Below are positions 1 through 10,584 of a stretch of DNA of 64,000 nt, piece by piece. Each line of letters opens with the position of its first letter. Position 1 is the stretch's first letter. The notes under the pieces were generated by a model, which did not search any database, was not told the origin of the DNA, and saw nothing but the letters and a program-made list of their open reading frames with translations. The position numbers were made by a program, and so were the translations under genes. Origin of the DNA: UBA11400 sp964473555 (GTDB taxonomy: Bacteria; Bacteroidota; Rhodothermia; Balneolales; HLUCCA01); contig CAYYPL010000009.1 in NCBI GenBank assembly GCA_964473555.1, positions 34,369 to 98,368 on the forward strand, read 5' to 3'.

Positions 1-1221
1 AAATTCCATCGCGGGCTCGCACTCTGGGCCTCTGCCGGCCATACAGACCTCGCCCTGAGCTTCTCCCATCGCCGTCTATCGGCCTCCATCACCGACACAC
101 TGCTCTACACACCCGGATGGAGCACCCATGTTCGTACCACCAACGACCTCACTAACCACCACAACATCGCGCTGAGCAGTGTGTCGGTCATGGCCCGCCG
201 CCACGGTCAGACCTCCACCCTAACCTACAATCTGGGCGTGGCGGCGGTGGGCTATCGGTGGAGCGACCAGCTCAGCCGAAGATCCGGATTCTCGTACCAG
301 AACGATGCGACAGGTTTACTTGGCCTGGAATGGAGTACCTACGGATCCGTAGCCTATCAGATGTTCACCTACACAGCAGAGCTGGCACAAGCGAATTCAA
401 AGACCGGCTGGACTCAATCGCTGCTGATCACTGCCCATCCTCTGTCGATCGGTGTCTGGATACGTCGCTATCCTTTCGGATTCGATTCAAGGTTCGGGAA
501 TCCGGCCTCCGCTTATGGTGGCAGCAATGAGTCGGGATTGGGAGCGTGGGTCAGCGCAATACCGTTAAAAGGCATCCAGCTGACCTTATGGACAGATACA
601 TACCGGTCTTTAGGACCCAGATTTGGTACCCGGCTTCCGGTGAAGGGACGAGAGTGGGGAGCAAGGGGCGAGTGGAAAGCAGGGACGGGTCGGCGGGTTG
701 AATTTACCCTGAGAACCCGCTATCGACTGGAAAATAGCGTGCTGCCAGACCTATTTAACCGATCCTATGATTACAGGACCTGGAAAGAAAGCGTCTCCGC
801 AAAGGTTGCTGGGCATCATAAGTTGAACGAATTCCTGAAATTAAAAATCCAGGTGTCTTATTCGGGAGTCAACCAGGAAACGATCAGGCTGAAAGGATGG
901 GGCACATCTGCTTTGGTACAACTCACAGTGAACTCGGTAACCTTGTACGCCCAGACCAGTATGTTTGCCTCCGAAGACCACGAGTCTAGATCCTATGTGT
1001 ACGAGTACGATATGCTCGGTAGTTTTCGGATACCTGCGTTCTCGGGATACGGACAGCGCAGTTATCTCATGGGACAGCTTAATGTTCGAAACCGTTTGGT
1101 TGTACGAATCAAAATCGGAGTAACGGAGTATCTAGACAGACAGGTTATCGGCAGCGGTGCCGACGCGTCGGTGGGAGCGCGCCGATGGGGAGGGGATGCC
1201 CAGTTACGGTGGATGTTTTGA
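1..1221 (+). CDS. C-terminal part of a probable outer-membrane beta-barrel protein
   Basis: The frame is open from the first base, so the gene starts outside the window and only its last 406 residues are here. The visible part is rich in alternating polar and hydrophobic residues with many Tyr, Trp, Arg and Gly, has no recognisable catalytic motif, and ends in a C-terminal Phe (QLRWMF). That pattern is typical of outer-membrane beta-barrels. Methionine and GTG codons near 181-190 are internal, not the start. In this phylum, barrels of this kind are often the C-terminal half of larger helix-hairpin-helix proteins, but the N-terminus is missing, so this is only a possibility. The first 180 bases are GC-richer (about 60%) than the rest. 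The gene ends 9 nt from the convergent histidine kinase gene. Confidence 0.5.
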   Translation, partial: KFHRGLALWASAGHTDLALSFSHRRLSASITDTLLYTPGWSTHVRTTNDLTNHHNIALSSVSVMARRHGQTSTLTYNLGVAAVGYRWSDQLSRRSGFSYQNDATGLLGLEWSTYGSVAYQMFTYTAELAQANSKTGWTQSLLITAHPLSIGVWIRRYPFGFDSRFGNPASAYGGSNESGLGAWVSAIPLKGIQLTLWTDTYRSLGPRFGTRLPVKGREWGARGEWKAGTGRRVEFTLRTRYRLENSVLPDLFNRSYDYRTWKESVSAKVAGHHKLNEFLKLKIQVSYSGVNQETIRLKGWGTSALVQLTVNSVTLYAQTSMFASEDHESRSYVYEYDMLGSFRIPAFSGYGQRSYLMGQLNVRNRLVVRIKIGVTEYLDRQVIGSGADASVGARRWGGDAQLRWMF

Positions 1222-1230
1222 GGCCGGAAC

Positions 1231-2610
1231 CTACTTTGCTGTCAGCGTGAACCAGAATCTGGTTCCCTTCCCGAGCTTACTGTCAACCTGGATAGCTGCA
1301 CCATGTGCATCCAGTATACTTTTCACCACAGACAGACCCAGTCCTGTGCCACCCGAGTCTCTGGAACGGGCTTTATCGGTGCGAAAAAAACGGTCAAAGA
1401 GGTTGTCCAGATGCTCAGCATCGATACCAATTCCCGTGTCGGAGACAGATATCGTGACTTTTTTATCCTGCACGTCATAGGCAACCCTGATTTCACCCGA
1501 ACTGGTGTACTTAATGGCATTGGATATCAAATTATCCAATACCTGCTCTATTTTGGGAGCATCAGCCAATACTCGGCAGGGTGTTTTTTCCACATACAAA
1601 CTCAACCCCTTATTCAGCGCGTCATCCATATACACTTCCTCTAAATGTGCAGTAATTCGCTGTAAATCGAACCATTGAGACTGAATGAAATTCTCATCAG
1701 AGTCATATCTCTGTAAGGTCAGCAAGTCTTTGAAAAGACTACTCATACGCTGCGCTTGTCTTTTGGCGTTCTGGACATATCGCCGTTGCTTTTCTACATC
1801 CAATTTCCCACTTTCAAGTAGTTCCATGGATGCCATGATCGTGTGCAATGGATTCCGTATCTCGTGGGTAATGTCTTCAAAGAATCTCGACTGCTTTCCG
1901 TGAATCGATGCAAGCCTGTCATTGTCTTCACGTAACTGCACCGCCATCGAGTTGATAGATCTCGCCAATTCCCCAAATTCATCTGATCTGTCTGTTACTG
2001 TAACTCGGTTAGCCTTACCTTCAGCAATTTTCTGCGTCGATTCTTTGATTTCAGTAATGGGTTTTGCCAGGTATCGCCCCAATAGGGTACTAACCAGGAA
2101 AATCAGACCAATAGAGATGAACATCCCCGTGTAAATAATCCATCTGATCGTGGTGATTGGCTCGTAAATAAGCTCTTTTTCTCGAGCTATGCGTAAATAC
2201 TGCTTTGCCCCTGACCCCGAGACATAAGAAGTAAAGACATACAGTAATTCGTTATCACGCTCATCAATGAGCACAAATCCGGTTGAATCCACCTGCGATC
2301 TTAAGTCCGTATCCAGTTCCGGATCCCAATCGCGTTTACCAGATCCAAACAATAGGTCACCCTCCACACCAAAAACGGTAATGGAATATCCGGATGCCGC
2401 CTGAATTTCACGAAGTTTATCCAGGTCCACATCCTCATCCCAGGCTTCGGCAACCGTGAGTCGCATCCAGGCAGCATGGGTCATCATCGTTGCCCTTCCT
2501 TCATCGAGCAGATAATTACGAATGAACATAATGGCATAACTACTCACCGCCGTTACCCCGAAAATGAGTAATAGTATAAAGGTCAGCGATATCTTGTTCC
2601 TGATTTTCAC
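1231..2610 (-). CDS. Membrane sensor histidine kinase (HAMP-HisKA-HATPase)
   Basis: This is a 459-residue inner-membrane sensor kinase of an OmpR-class two-component system. A first membrane helix lies at about 9-30, an extracytoplasmic sensor region at about 31-152, a second helix at about 155-178, and a HAMP linker follows. The phospho-acceptor is His249 in the H box (THEIRNPLH). The ATPase domain shows the N box (DNLISNAIKY), DTGIGI and GGTGLGLSVV. Its start overlaps the stop of the upstream response regulator by 4 nt (ATGA), so the two are translationally coupled. The signal sensed cannot be read from the sequence. Confidence 0.93.
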   Translation of the reverse strand: MKIRNKISLTFILLLIFGVTAVSSYAIMFIRNYLLDEGRATMMTHAAWMRLTVAEAWDEDVDLDKLREIQAASGYSITVFGVEGDLLFGSGKRDWDPELDTDLRSQVDSTGFVLIDERDNELLYVFTSYVSGSGAKQYLRIAREKELIYEPITTIRWIIYTGMFISIGLIFLVSTLLGRYLAKPITEIKESTQKIAEGKANRVTVTDRSDEFGELARSINSMAVQLREDNDRLASIHGKQSRFFEDITHEIRNPLHTIMASMELLESGKLDVEKQRRYVQNAKRQAQRMSSLFKDLLTLQRYDSDENFIQSQWFDLQRITAHLEEVYMDDALNKGLSLYVEKTPCRVLADAPKIEQVLDNLISNAIKYTSSGEIRVAYDVQDKKVTISVSDTGIGIDAEHLDNLFDRFFRTDKARSRDSGGTGLGLSVVKSILDAHGAAIQVDSKLGKGTRFWFTLTAK

Positions 2611-3314
2611 GATGATTTCAAGGATTGTACCAGTTCCCGATCGATTCCATACCCTAATCCCCGATAGGTTTTGATGAGCTCGCCTTTAGGCCCAAGCTTG
2701 AGTCGAAGATTCTTGATGTGCACGTCAACGGTCCGGTCGAAAACTACTCGTGTGTCATCGGAAATAAACTCCAGAATCTCCTGTCGGGAAAATACCCTTT
2801 TGGGATTTCGGAAAAACAACTCGAGAATCCGGTATTCGGTGTAGGTCAGCTCTAATAGCTGATGATCTTGGGTAACCGTGCCTGAGACCGGACTCCATTC
2901 GATTCCCCAGATGCGGACCACATCAGTCAACTGTACTCCCCGGCGCCTGAGTAATGTATTGACGTGTGCCAAAATCAGGTTTAACCCTGCCGGTTTTGGA
3001 ATGTAATCATCTGCTCCCAGATTCAAACCCACTATTTCATCCTGCTCGGCATCTTTTGCAGTTAAAAAAATCACAGGCTTATTCGAATGCACTGGATGCT
3101 TGCGAATGAACTGGCAAATTTCACGTCCATCTGCACCCGGTACCATGATATCGAGTATCGCTACATCGAACTCGAACCCCGGAGCCCTCAACTGTTGCAT
3201 GACTTGATGTCCATCAGGTACCGAAATCACGTTGAACCCATTCATTTCAAGAAATGTAGACAACATTTCGGCTGCATCGAGTTCGTCTTCTACTAAAAGT
3301 ATGGTCGCTGACAT
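2607..3314 (-). CDS. OmpR/PhoB-family response regulator
   Basis: This is a DNA-binding response regulator paired with the downstream kinase. From the chosen ATG it is 235 residues. The receiver domain has acidic residues at 9-11 (EDE), phospho-acceptor Asp55 (AILDIMVPG) and a switch Lys near residue 104. A winged-helix DNA-binding domain fills about 135-230 and ends with the RGLGYGI wing typical of the family. The frame stays open to 3404, but the extra 30 residues do not look like receiver sequence. MSATILLVEDE is the normal receiver beginning; a second ATG lies one codon upstream at 3317. The gene is divergent from the SDR gene. Confidence 0.92.
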   Translation of the reverse strand: MSATILLVEDELDAAEMLSTFLEMNGFNVISVPDGHQVMQQLRAPGFEFDVAILDIMVPGADGREICQFIRKHPVHSNKPVIFLTAKDAEQDEIVGLNLGADDYIPKPAGLNLILAHVNTLLRRRGVQLTDVVRIWGIEWSPVSGTVTQDHQLLELTYTEYRILELFFRNPKRVFSRQEILEFISDDTRVVFDRTVDVHIKNLRLKLGPKGELIKTYRGLGYGIDRELVQSLKSS

Positions 3315-3427
3315 CATAAAGAAAATATTATCCAAATCAGATCGAACAATATACGGATTAGTATCATTCACAATGGACTTCCCCGTTCTATCGTGTATAT
3401 TCATACTGAACCAAACACCATCATCCT

Positions 3428-4231
3428 ATGAAATCATTTTATTACAACAAAACCGTCTGGGTTACAGGAGCATCTTCGGGTATCGGAGAATTTCTGGTCT
3501 ATGAACTGATCAAGTTGGGTGCCCGGGTAGTGCTTTCAGCTCGACGTGAAGACGAACTCAAACGAGTAGAGGCAATCTCAGGGGCAGATCCAGATCAAAT
3601 TCTTATCCTACCACTGGACCTGGCCGATCATGCAGAATTAGCCTCAAAAGTGGAACAGGCAGTGTCATGGACCGGGCACATCGATGTGCTGATTAACAAC
3701 GGAGGCATTTCTCAGCGAGCCTTGGTCACAGAAACAAACCTGGATGTAGAAAAGAAAATCTTTGACGTAAATTATTTTGGGACGGTTGAACTATCCCGAC
3801 ACATGGCAAAGCACATGATAGCACGGGGATCTGGTCATATCAATGTGGTGAGTAGTGTTCTGGGTAAACTCTCCGTACCGGGCAGAAGCACCTATTGCTC
3901 TTCCAAACATGCATTGCACGGATATTTTAATTCATTACGGGCTGAATTACATCGGCATGGCGTGGGCGTTAGCATCGTTACTCCCGGTTACATCAAATCG
4001 CAGGTATCGGTGAACGCCGTAACATCCGATGGCTCTTCTCATTCCAAAATGGATATACAGCAGCAAAAAGGTATGGATACGGACAAATTTGCAAGGAACA
4101 TGCTCAAAAAAATCGCACAAGGCCGACTTGAATTTGCCATTGGGGGACCAGAAATCTACGCGATTTATCTGATGAGATGGATGCAATGGCTTACCTTTAG
4201 AGTGCAACGTCACATCAAATTCGAGGAATGA
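3428..4231 (+). CDS. Short-chain dehydrogenase/reductase
   Basis: This 267-residue classical SDR oxidoreductase acts on NAD(P)H and an unknown alcohol or ketone substrate. The Rossmann motif is TGASSGIG (Gly14, Gly18, Gly20), the structural NNGG motif follows at about residue 91, and the catalytic triad is a Ser near 143, Tyr156 and Lys160 (YCSSK). A C-terminal segment with aromatic and basic residues (residues 235-260) may associate with the membrane, as in the DHRS7-like branch of the family. It stands alone, divergent from the response regulator and 64 nt ahead of ilvD. The substrate is not predictable. Confidence 0.88.
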   Translation: MKSFYYNKTVWVTGASSGIGEFLVYELIKLGARVVLSARREDELKRVEAISGADPDQILILPLDLADHAELASKVEQAVSWTGHIDVLINNGGISQRALVTETNLDVEKKIFDVNYFGTVELSRHMAKHMIARGSGHINVVSSVLGKLSVPGRSTYCSSKHALHGYFNSLRAELHRHGVGVSIVTPGYIKSQVSVNAVTSDGSSHSKMDIQQQKGMDTDKFARNMLKKIAQGRLEFAIGGPEIYAIYLMRWMQWLTFRVQRHIKFEE

Positions 4232-4295
4232 TTTCGTAATTGTGTTTATTTTAGCAATCAGGAAATAATAACAATGAACTGTTAGGGATTAGTTT

Positions 4296-5969
4296 ATGAG
4301 TCAGAATGAATTGAGATTCCACTCAAAAGTGGTTGTAGATGGTGTCGATCGTACTCCCAACCGCTCTATGTTGCGCGCTGTTGGATTCAGCTCGGAAGAT
4401 TTTAAAAAACCACAAATCGGCGTAGCATCGACCTGGAGTATGGTTACTCCTTGTAATATGCATATCAATGCCCTTGCCGATGAATCTGCCCAGGGTATTA
4501 ATGCGGCTGGAGGCAAGGCGGTTATTTTTAATACCATCTCGGTATCCGACGGAATCGCGATGGGAACCCCGGGAATGAGGTATTCGCTCGTTTCTCGTGA
4601 AGTAATCGCAGATTCTATAGAGACCGTGGTTGCCGGACAAGGATTCGATGGATTTGTAGCCATAGGCGGGTGCGACAAAAATATGCCCGGTTGCGTGATG
4701 GCTATTGCCCGGTTAAACCGACCAGCTGTTTTTGTTTACGGGGGAACGATTCGCCCGGGTAAACATCGCCGGGACATCGTTTCCGTATTTGAAGCGGTTG
4801 GTGCTCACGCAAAGGGAGATATCACCGATGAAGAACTTCTGGACGTAGAGTCCACTTCGATTCCAGGGCCCGGGTCCTGTGGGGGAATGTATACGGCCAA
4901 CACCATGGCTTCTGCTATTGAAGCGCTTGGACTAAGTCTGCCAAACAGCTCCGCTCAGGAGGCCATATCTGATCAGAAAAAAACCGATTGTCAACGAGCC
5001 GGAGAGGCTGTTCTGAATTTGCTCAAACTTGGAGTGAAACCCTCAGACATTCTCACAAAAAAAGCCTTCGAAAATGCAATAACCGTAACAATCGCCCTGG
5101 GTGGATCTACAAACGCCGTGCTCCATCTACTGGCCATAGCTCACACTGCTGGAGTAGCGTTGACACTTGATGATTTCACACGACTGGGAAAAACAGTCCC
5201 TGTTCTTGCAGACGTTAAACCAAGTGGAAACTTCTTAATGTCAGAACTCATCGCAATCGGAGGCATTCAACCTCTGATGAAACTGCTTCTGGATGCGGGT
5301 TATCTGCACGGAGAATGTCTAACCGTAACCGGTAAAACCCTGGCCGAGAATCTACAGGATGTCCTCCCCTACCCCGCCGACCAGCAGATCGTTCGACCAC
5401 TGTCAAATCCGATCAAAGCCGATTCTCATCTTGTTGTGCTTTATGGCAACCTAGCCCCGGAAGGCGCTGTGGCAAAAATAAGCGGTAAAGAAGGGCTGAC
5501 ATTCACCGGTAAGGCACGTACATTTCACTCAGAAGAATCTGCTCTAAAAGCTATTCTAGAAGGAATAGTATCTAAAGGAGAGGTACTTGTGATACGATAT
5601 GAAGGTCCTGTGGGGGGACCAGGAATGCGGGAGATGCTCAGTCCAACTTCCGCAATTATGGGTAAAGGGTTGGGTAAAGATGTGGCCCTGATTACCGACG
5701 GACGGTTCTCTGGAGGTAGTCATGGTTTTGTTGTCGGACACATCACTCCCGAGGCTGCGGTGGGTGGCCCTATCGCACTCGTTGAAGATGGCGACCAGAT
5801 TACAATCGATGCAAATAATAATACCATCACCCTGCACGTAAGTAATGATGTACTGGATCACAGAAAACAACACTGGAAGCGTCCTGAAATACCTGACAGA
5901 GGCACATTGGCAAAATACGCCCGAACGGTTACCTCTGCGTCCAGAGGTGCTGTAACAGATCATTTCTGA
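4296..5969 (+). CDS. ilvD: Dihydroxy-acid dehydratase
   Basis: IlvD dehydrates 2,3-dihydroxy-isovalerate and 2,3-dihydroxy-3-methylvalerate to 2-oxo acids in valine and isoleucine synthesis. The 557-residue length is normal for the family. The three cluster-binding cysteines are visible as Cys53 (TPCNMH), Cys126 (GGCDKNMPGC) and Cys195 (GPGSCGGMYTANTM), and the C-terminal domain has GRFSGGSHG. No other ilv gene is next to it and no leader-peptide attenuator is seen in the 64-nt upstream gap. The convergent neighbour starts 33 nt after its stop; the gap holds a small hairpin (5970-5986, ATCCGT/ACGGAT) without a T tract. Confidence 0.97.
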   Translation: MSQNELRFHSKVVVDGVDRTPNRSMLRAVGFSSEDFKKPQIGVASTWSMVTPCNMHINALADESAQGINAAGGKAVIFNTISVSDGIAMGTPGMRYSLVSREVIADSIETVVAGQGFDGFVAIGGCDKNMPGCVMAIARLNRPAVFVYGGTIRPGKHRRDIVSVFEAVGAHAKGDITDEELLDVESTSIPGPGSCGGMYTANTMASAIEALGLSLPNSSAQEAISDQKKTDCQRAGEAVLNLLKLGVKPSDILTKKAFENAITVTIALGGSTNAVLHLLAIAHTAGVALTLDDFTRLGKTVPVLADVKPSGNFLMSELIAIGGIQPLMKLLLDAGYLHGECLTVTGKTLAENLQDVLPYPADQQIVRPLSNPIKADSHLVVLYGNLAPEGAVAKISGKEGLTFTGKARTFHSEESALKAILEGIVSKGEVLVIRYEGPVGGPGMREMLSPTSAIMGKGLGKDVALITDGRFSGGSHGFVVGHITPEAAVGGPIALVEDGDQITIDANNNTITLHVSNDVLDHRKQHWKRPEIPDRGTLAKYARTVTSASRGAVTDHF

Positions 5970-6002
5970 ATCCGTTCAACACGGATAATCGATTGACCCG
6001 AG

Positions 6003-7175
6003 CTACTTGCCAACGACCATAAACACGTTGGCAACAGCCCGCTCTCCGGTAGGATCAGAGGGTGAATTCACAACCTGATTTCCATAAATCAATGTGCTCG
6101 ATCCGCCACCATCTAAATTAACCGCATCCCAGGCACCTAAATCGATTAACATTTCAGCCATTTCAGGGAAACTCATTCCCAGGCTGGATGCCTGCCTCCC
6201 ATCCACTACAATAAGCCATACTTTGGTCTTATCCTGATTGGATGCAACCAGTGTGCGAGGGTGCCTGTCAGATAAAAATGCCTGAGCAATACCCTCATTC
6301 ATTTGATTTTCATTCGTAGCATCGGCACCATCTCTGAGTATTCGTCCTCCACCACCAACAACCTGATCTACATTTTTCAAGGTCACATTGGTGAAACCAA
6401 GATATAACTGGAGTGTGTCTCCCTGTCCAAATCCGGCATAAATAGGGTAATCGGGATGATCATGACCGACACTCAATATAAACTGTGATTTCGTGGTATT
6501 CATGTAACCCGATTTCACTGAATCGATAACAACGGTTGTGGTATTACCTGCCACCCACTTTTGACCGTTTACCAGACTAACCACCATCTCAATCCCGGTT
6601 GAATCATTACGAGACGATCCATGATAGTAATGGTTATAAAACATAGCTTGATTATTGGCTCTGTGGCGATTAACACCCGTTACAGAAACCATTTCACCGG
6701 ATACCGTCTCAACGTGGCCTTTAAAGGATACGCGGTCAAATGCTATCTGGCCATCTGTAAATGTAATGACGTGCGAGCGTTTAGAATGGATCCCATAAAC
6801 GAACTCCCCGTTCGTGACCTGATTACCGATTGGTAAGGTCGACTGAAAACTGAAAAAATCAGCATTAACTCCGCCATAGACCTCATGACCAGCAGCTACG
6901 GCATCTGATAGTTGACGACTGGTCGTAATCAATCCACCAGACCTCCAGGCCATGAATCCAATGTCCTGGCTCTTCCTGTCAACTTCCAAAATGTGAGCTA
7001 CAAATGGACCATCGTACCATTTCGAGTAATAGATAACCGAATCCGTTTTTGGGAATCTGAAAAATGAAGTTCCGGCATTCACATACAAGGTTGCAATGAT
7101 CAATAATCCGATCATCAACATCTGGGAGATTTTAAAAGTACGATTCACGTTCATCGCTTTGGAAGGTTTATTCAT
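6003..7175 (-). CDS. Phosphodiester glycosidase-family (NAGPA-like) exported protein
   Basis: This 390-residue protein has an N-terminal hydrophobic segment (about 15-35) that is a signal peptide or anchor, so it probably acts in the periplasm or outside. The C-terminal half carries the hallmark of the phosphodiester glycosidase (NAGPA) domain: GGGGRIL, then NLDGGGSSTLIY near the end, preceded by VWLIVVDGRQ and SLGMSFPEMAEML. Members of the family remove sugars attached through a phosphodiester, but many bacterial ones have no tested substrate. It is monocistronic, convergent with ilvD and divergent from ddl. Confidence 0.85.
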   Translation of the reverse strand: MNKPSKAMNVNRTFKISQMLMIGLLIIATLYVNAGTSFFRFPKTDSVIYYSKWYDGPFVAHILEVDRKSQDIGFMAWRSGGLITTSRQLSDAVAAGHEVYGGVNADFFSFQSTLPIGNQVTNGEFVYGIHSKRSHVITFTDGQIAFDRVSFKGHVETVSGEMVSVTGVNRHRANNQAMFYNHYYHGSSRNDSTGIEMVVSLVNGQKWVAGNTTTVVIDSVKSGYMNTTKSQFILSVGHDHPDYPIYAGFGQGDTLQLYLGFTNVTLKNVDQVVGGGGRILRDGADATNENQMNEGIAQAFLSDRHPRTLVASNQDKTKVWLIVVDGRQASSLGMSFPEMAEMLIDLGAWDAVNLDGGGSSTLIYGNQVVNSPSDPTGERAVANVFMVVGK

Positions 7176-7323
7176 CGATAATCACCCATTTTTACTGAGC
7201 GAATTGACAACATCGCAATTATTTGATTAAAAACGAAACACGAACGACACGATTTGTCAGGTTCATCGATGCTGTAAAAGTTGTATCTTGAGTTGTCCAA
7301 CGAATTGAATTTCAAAGACTACA

Positions 7324-8514
7324 ATGACCACTAAAAAAATCCTGATCGCCTTTGGCGGAATCTCACCTGAACACGAAGTTTCAGTTCTGACCGCCATTCA
7401 GGCTATAGCTGCTCTTGAGAAAACAAACGCCGTTATCATTCCCCTGTACATTGCGAAAAATGGTAAATGGTACACCGGCTCGGCACTCAAAGACCTGGAT
7501 AAATACAACAACATCCCTTCTTTACTGGCTTCAAGCACACCATGCACGTTTAAACAAGACGACCTGGGTAGAGTGTCACTGATAGAGTCAGAATCAAAAG
7601 GCCTGTTTCGAAAACCAGTTGTTTACACCTTTGATGTAGTGCTCATCGCATTTCACGGAAGTGATGGCGAAAATGGATCTTTCCAAGGCCTGTGCGAAAC
7701 GCTCAACCTGCCATATACGGGCTCTGGTGTACTGGCATCATCACTGGGAATGGACAAATTCACTGCAAAAACCGTGTGCCGTGCACATGGGATTCCTGTT
7801 GTACCAGATGTATGTTTTTATGAATCGGAGTGGGTTTCGGATCAAACCAGTCTGATATCCAACATGGAAAAGCTTGGTTATCCGCTTTTTGTTAAACCTG
7901 TGAGTCTGGGAAGTAGTATCGGCGTTTCTAAAGCAACTGACAGAAACGAACTTATTCATCGAATTGAAAATGCCTTTCGTTACGACCGGCAACTGATCGT
8001 TGAGCGTAGTGTGGATCCACTCATGGAGATCAATTGCTCGGTACTGGGAAATGAAGAATCTGCCGAGGCAAGTGTACTCGAACATCCTAAAGCTTCAAAA
8101 GATGTACTGACTTTTGAGGACAAATACCTCCAGGGCGATGTAGGTAAAGGCATGGCATCGGCAGATCGTATCATTCCGGCACCAGTCAATCCAACTGTAA
8201 CAAAAGAAATCCAGCAACTCTCAGTCACTATTTTCAAAAAATTCCACTGTAGCGGACTCGCACGCCTGGACTTTCTGATGAACGCTGAGACCGGTGAGAT
8301 ATTTTTCAATGAAATCAACACCATCCCAGGCTCTTTCTCCTTTTACCTGTGGGATTACAGCGGTTTGAATTTTGAACGACTTTTAGTACGACTTCTGGAT
8401 ATCGCCATGGAAAGACACCGTCAGAAAAACGGTCGGGTTCGCATGTACGAGACTAATTTATTAAGTATCAAAGCCACAAAGGGTTTAAAACTATTGAAGG
8501 GCAATAAAAAATAG
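7324..8514 (+). CDS. ddl: D-alanine--D-alanine ligase
   Basis: This ATP-grasp enzyme makes the D-Ala-D-Ala dipeptide for peptidoglycan. The N-terminal loop is GGISPEHEVS, followed by HGSDGENGSFQGL, the ATP-binding Lys region FVKPVSLGSSIGVSK, and the C-terminal metal and substrate region FFNEINTIPGSF. At 396 residues it is at the long end of the family because of a basic C-terminal tail (residues 370-396). It leads a compact run with nadK (5-nt gap) and mdh (27-nt gap), closed by the terminator at 10411-10450, so the three are probably one transcript. Confidence 0.95.
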   Translation: MTTKKILIAFGGISPEHEVSVLTAIQAIAALEKTNAVIIPLYIAKNGKWYTGSALKDLDKYNNIPSLLASSTPCTFKQDDLGRVSLIESESKGLFRKPVVYTFDVVLIAFHGSDGENGSFQGLCETLNLPYTGSGVLASSLGMDKFTAKTVCRAHGIPVVPDVCFYESEWVSDQTSLISNMEKLGYPLFVKPVSLGSSIGVSKATDRNELIHRIENAFRYDRQLIVERSVDPLMEINCSVLGNEESAEASVLEHPKASKDVLTFEDKYLQGDVGKGMASADRIIPAPVNPTVTKEIQQLSVTIFKKFHCSGLARLDFLMNAETGEIFFNEINTIPGSFSFYLWDYSGLNFERLLVRLLDIAMERHRQKNGRVRMYETNLLSIKATKGLKLLKGNKK

Positions 8515-8519
8515 TTCAG

Positions 8520-9410
8520 ATGAAGTTCGGAGTCATCACATATAACAGCAATTATCCGGTAAAAGACTACCTGATTCGGGTTATAGAGTGGTGTATCTCT
8601 AACAAACATGAGGTCATACTATCCAAAGATGTGGCAGCGATGGCAGGGTTGGAAGCCCAGCAAAACACACAACTCATCCTAACTTCGAACGATGAGTCTG
8701 TGATTCCGGCATCCGATATGATTATATCTGTAGGTGGTGATGGAACCCTACTTCGCACGGCAAGGCTTGTTGTCGGGGCAAATAAACCCATTCTTGGAAT
8801 CAACGTCGGCAGATTAGGATTCCTGGCCAATATCCCTCATGATAAAATTGATCAGGCATTGGAGCAAATTTCCAGCGGAAACTACGAGATCGATCAAAGA
8901 AGTCTGCTGGAAGCACACCTGCCAGATGGAAGTACCGATTATGCTCTCAACGAGTTTTTGTTTTCAAAAGGAAGCAGAACTTCAATGATTATGCTGGATG
9001 CATATTATGACGGTATTTTTATTAATCGGTATTGGTCAGATGGTCTGATCGTAGCCTCTCCAACGGGCTCTACGGCCTACAACATGTCTGCAGGTGGTCC
9101 TATTGTAATGCCAGGCACGGATGTGATGGTATTGAATCCCATAAATCCTCACACACTAACTACACGTCCTCTCATCCTGCCATCAGACAAAGAACTCTCT
9201 ATCGTATCACAAGCATCCGATAAAGAGGTAATCTTTTCAAAAGACGGTGAAATTTCAGATATTTCAGGATCGGAACTGGTTGTTAAAATCAGACGGTCAG
9301 CGTTTACTATTGACCTTATCAAACTCCCCGGCCAGACCTACTTCGACACACTCCGAGCAAAACTCATGTGGGGTATGGATCTGAGGGGAAACAAACCCGA
9401 CCATTCGTAA
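8520..9410 (+). CDS. nadK: NAD kinase
   Basis: This cytoplasmic enzyme phosphorylates NAD to NADP. The 296-residue protein shows the family signatures GGDGTLLR (about residue 68), the NE motif in ALNEFLF, and SPTGSTAYNMSAGGPIV, which binds NAD. The gene starts 5 nt after the ddl stop, so it is almost certainly translated from the same message. Long open frames also exist on the opposite strand here, but they lack family features. Confidence 0.95.
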   Translation: MKFGVITYNSNYPVKDYLIRVIEWCISNKHEVILSKDVAAMAGLEAQQNTQLILTSNDESVIPASDMIISVGGDGTLLRTARLVVGANKPILGINVGRLGFLANIPHDKIDQALEQISSGNYEIDQRSLLEAHLPDGSTDYALNEFLFSKGSRTSMIMLDAYYDGIFINRYWSDGLIVASPTGSTAYNMSAGGPIVMPGTDVMVLNPINPHTLTTRPLILPSDKELSIVSQASDKEVIFSKDGEISDISGSELVVKIRRSAFTIDLIKLPGQTYFDTLRAKLMWGMDLRGNKPDHS

Positions 9411-9437
9411 TACTATTAACCCATAAGCATAATCCCA

Positions 9438-10391
<954 letters not shown>

Positions 10392-10410
10392 TTCACCGGC
10401 TAACCTGTTG

Positions 10411-10450
10411 AAAAAGGGGGATTCGATCTAATCGAATCCCCCTTTTTGTT
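10411..10450 (+). terminator. Rho-independent terminator after mdh
   Basis: A long perfect stem (GGGGGATTCGAT paired with ATCGAATCCCCC, CTA loop) is followed by TTTTTGTTTT and starts 19 nt after the mdh stop. Confidence 0.95.
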
Positions 10451-10584
10451 TTACATAAAAGATTCAGATGTGAAAAGTCACCTCTATAACTTACTGCTAA
10501 TCGTTTTGTTAACAATACGTTAATATCCAATTAACATCTGCTTTACACCTCCTTGCGATATTTCTGCAACTCTAAAGAATACCT

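Noticed and set aside
4232..4295. Leader-peptide attenuator or riboswitch before ilvD
   Set aside because: The gap is 64 nt, AT-rich, with no Leu/Val/Ile codon run and no terminator-antiterminator pair.
5970..5986. Terminator between ilvD and the glycosidase-like gene
   Set aside because: ATCCGT/ACGGAT forms only a 6-bp stem with no T tract on either strand.
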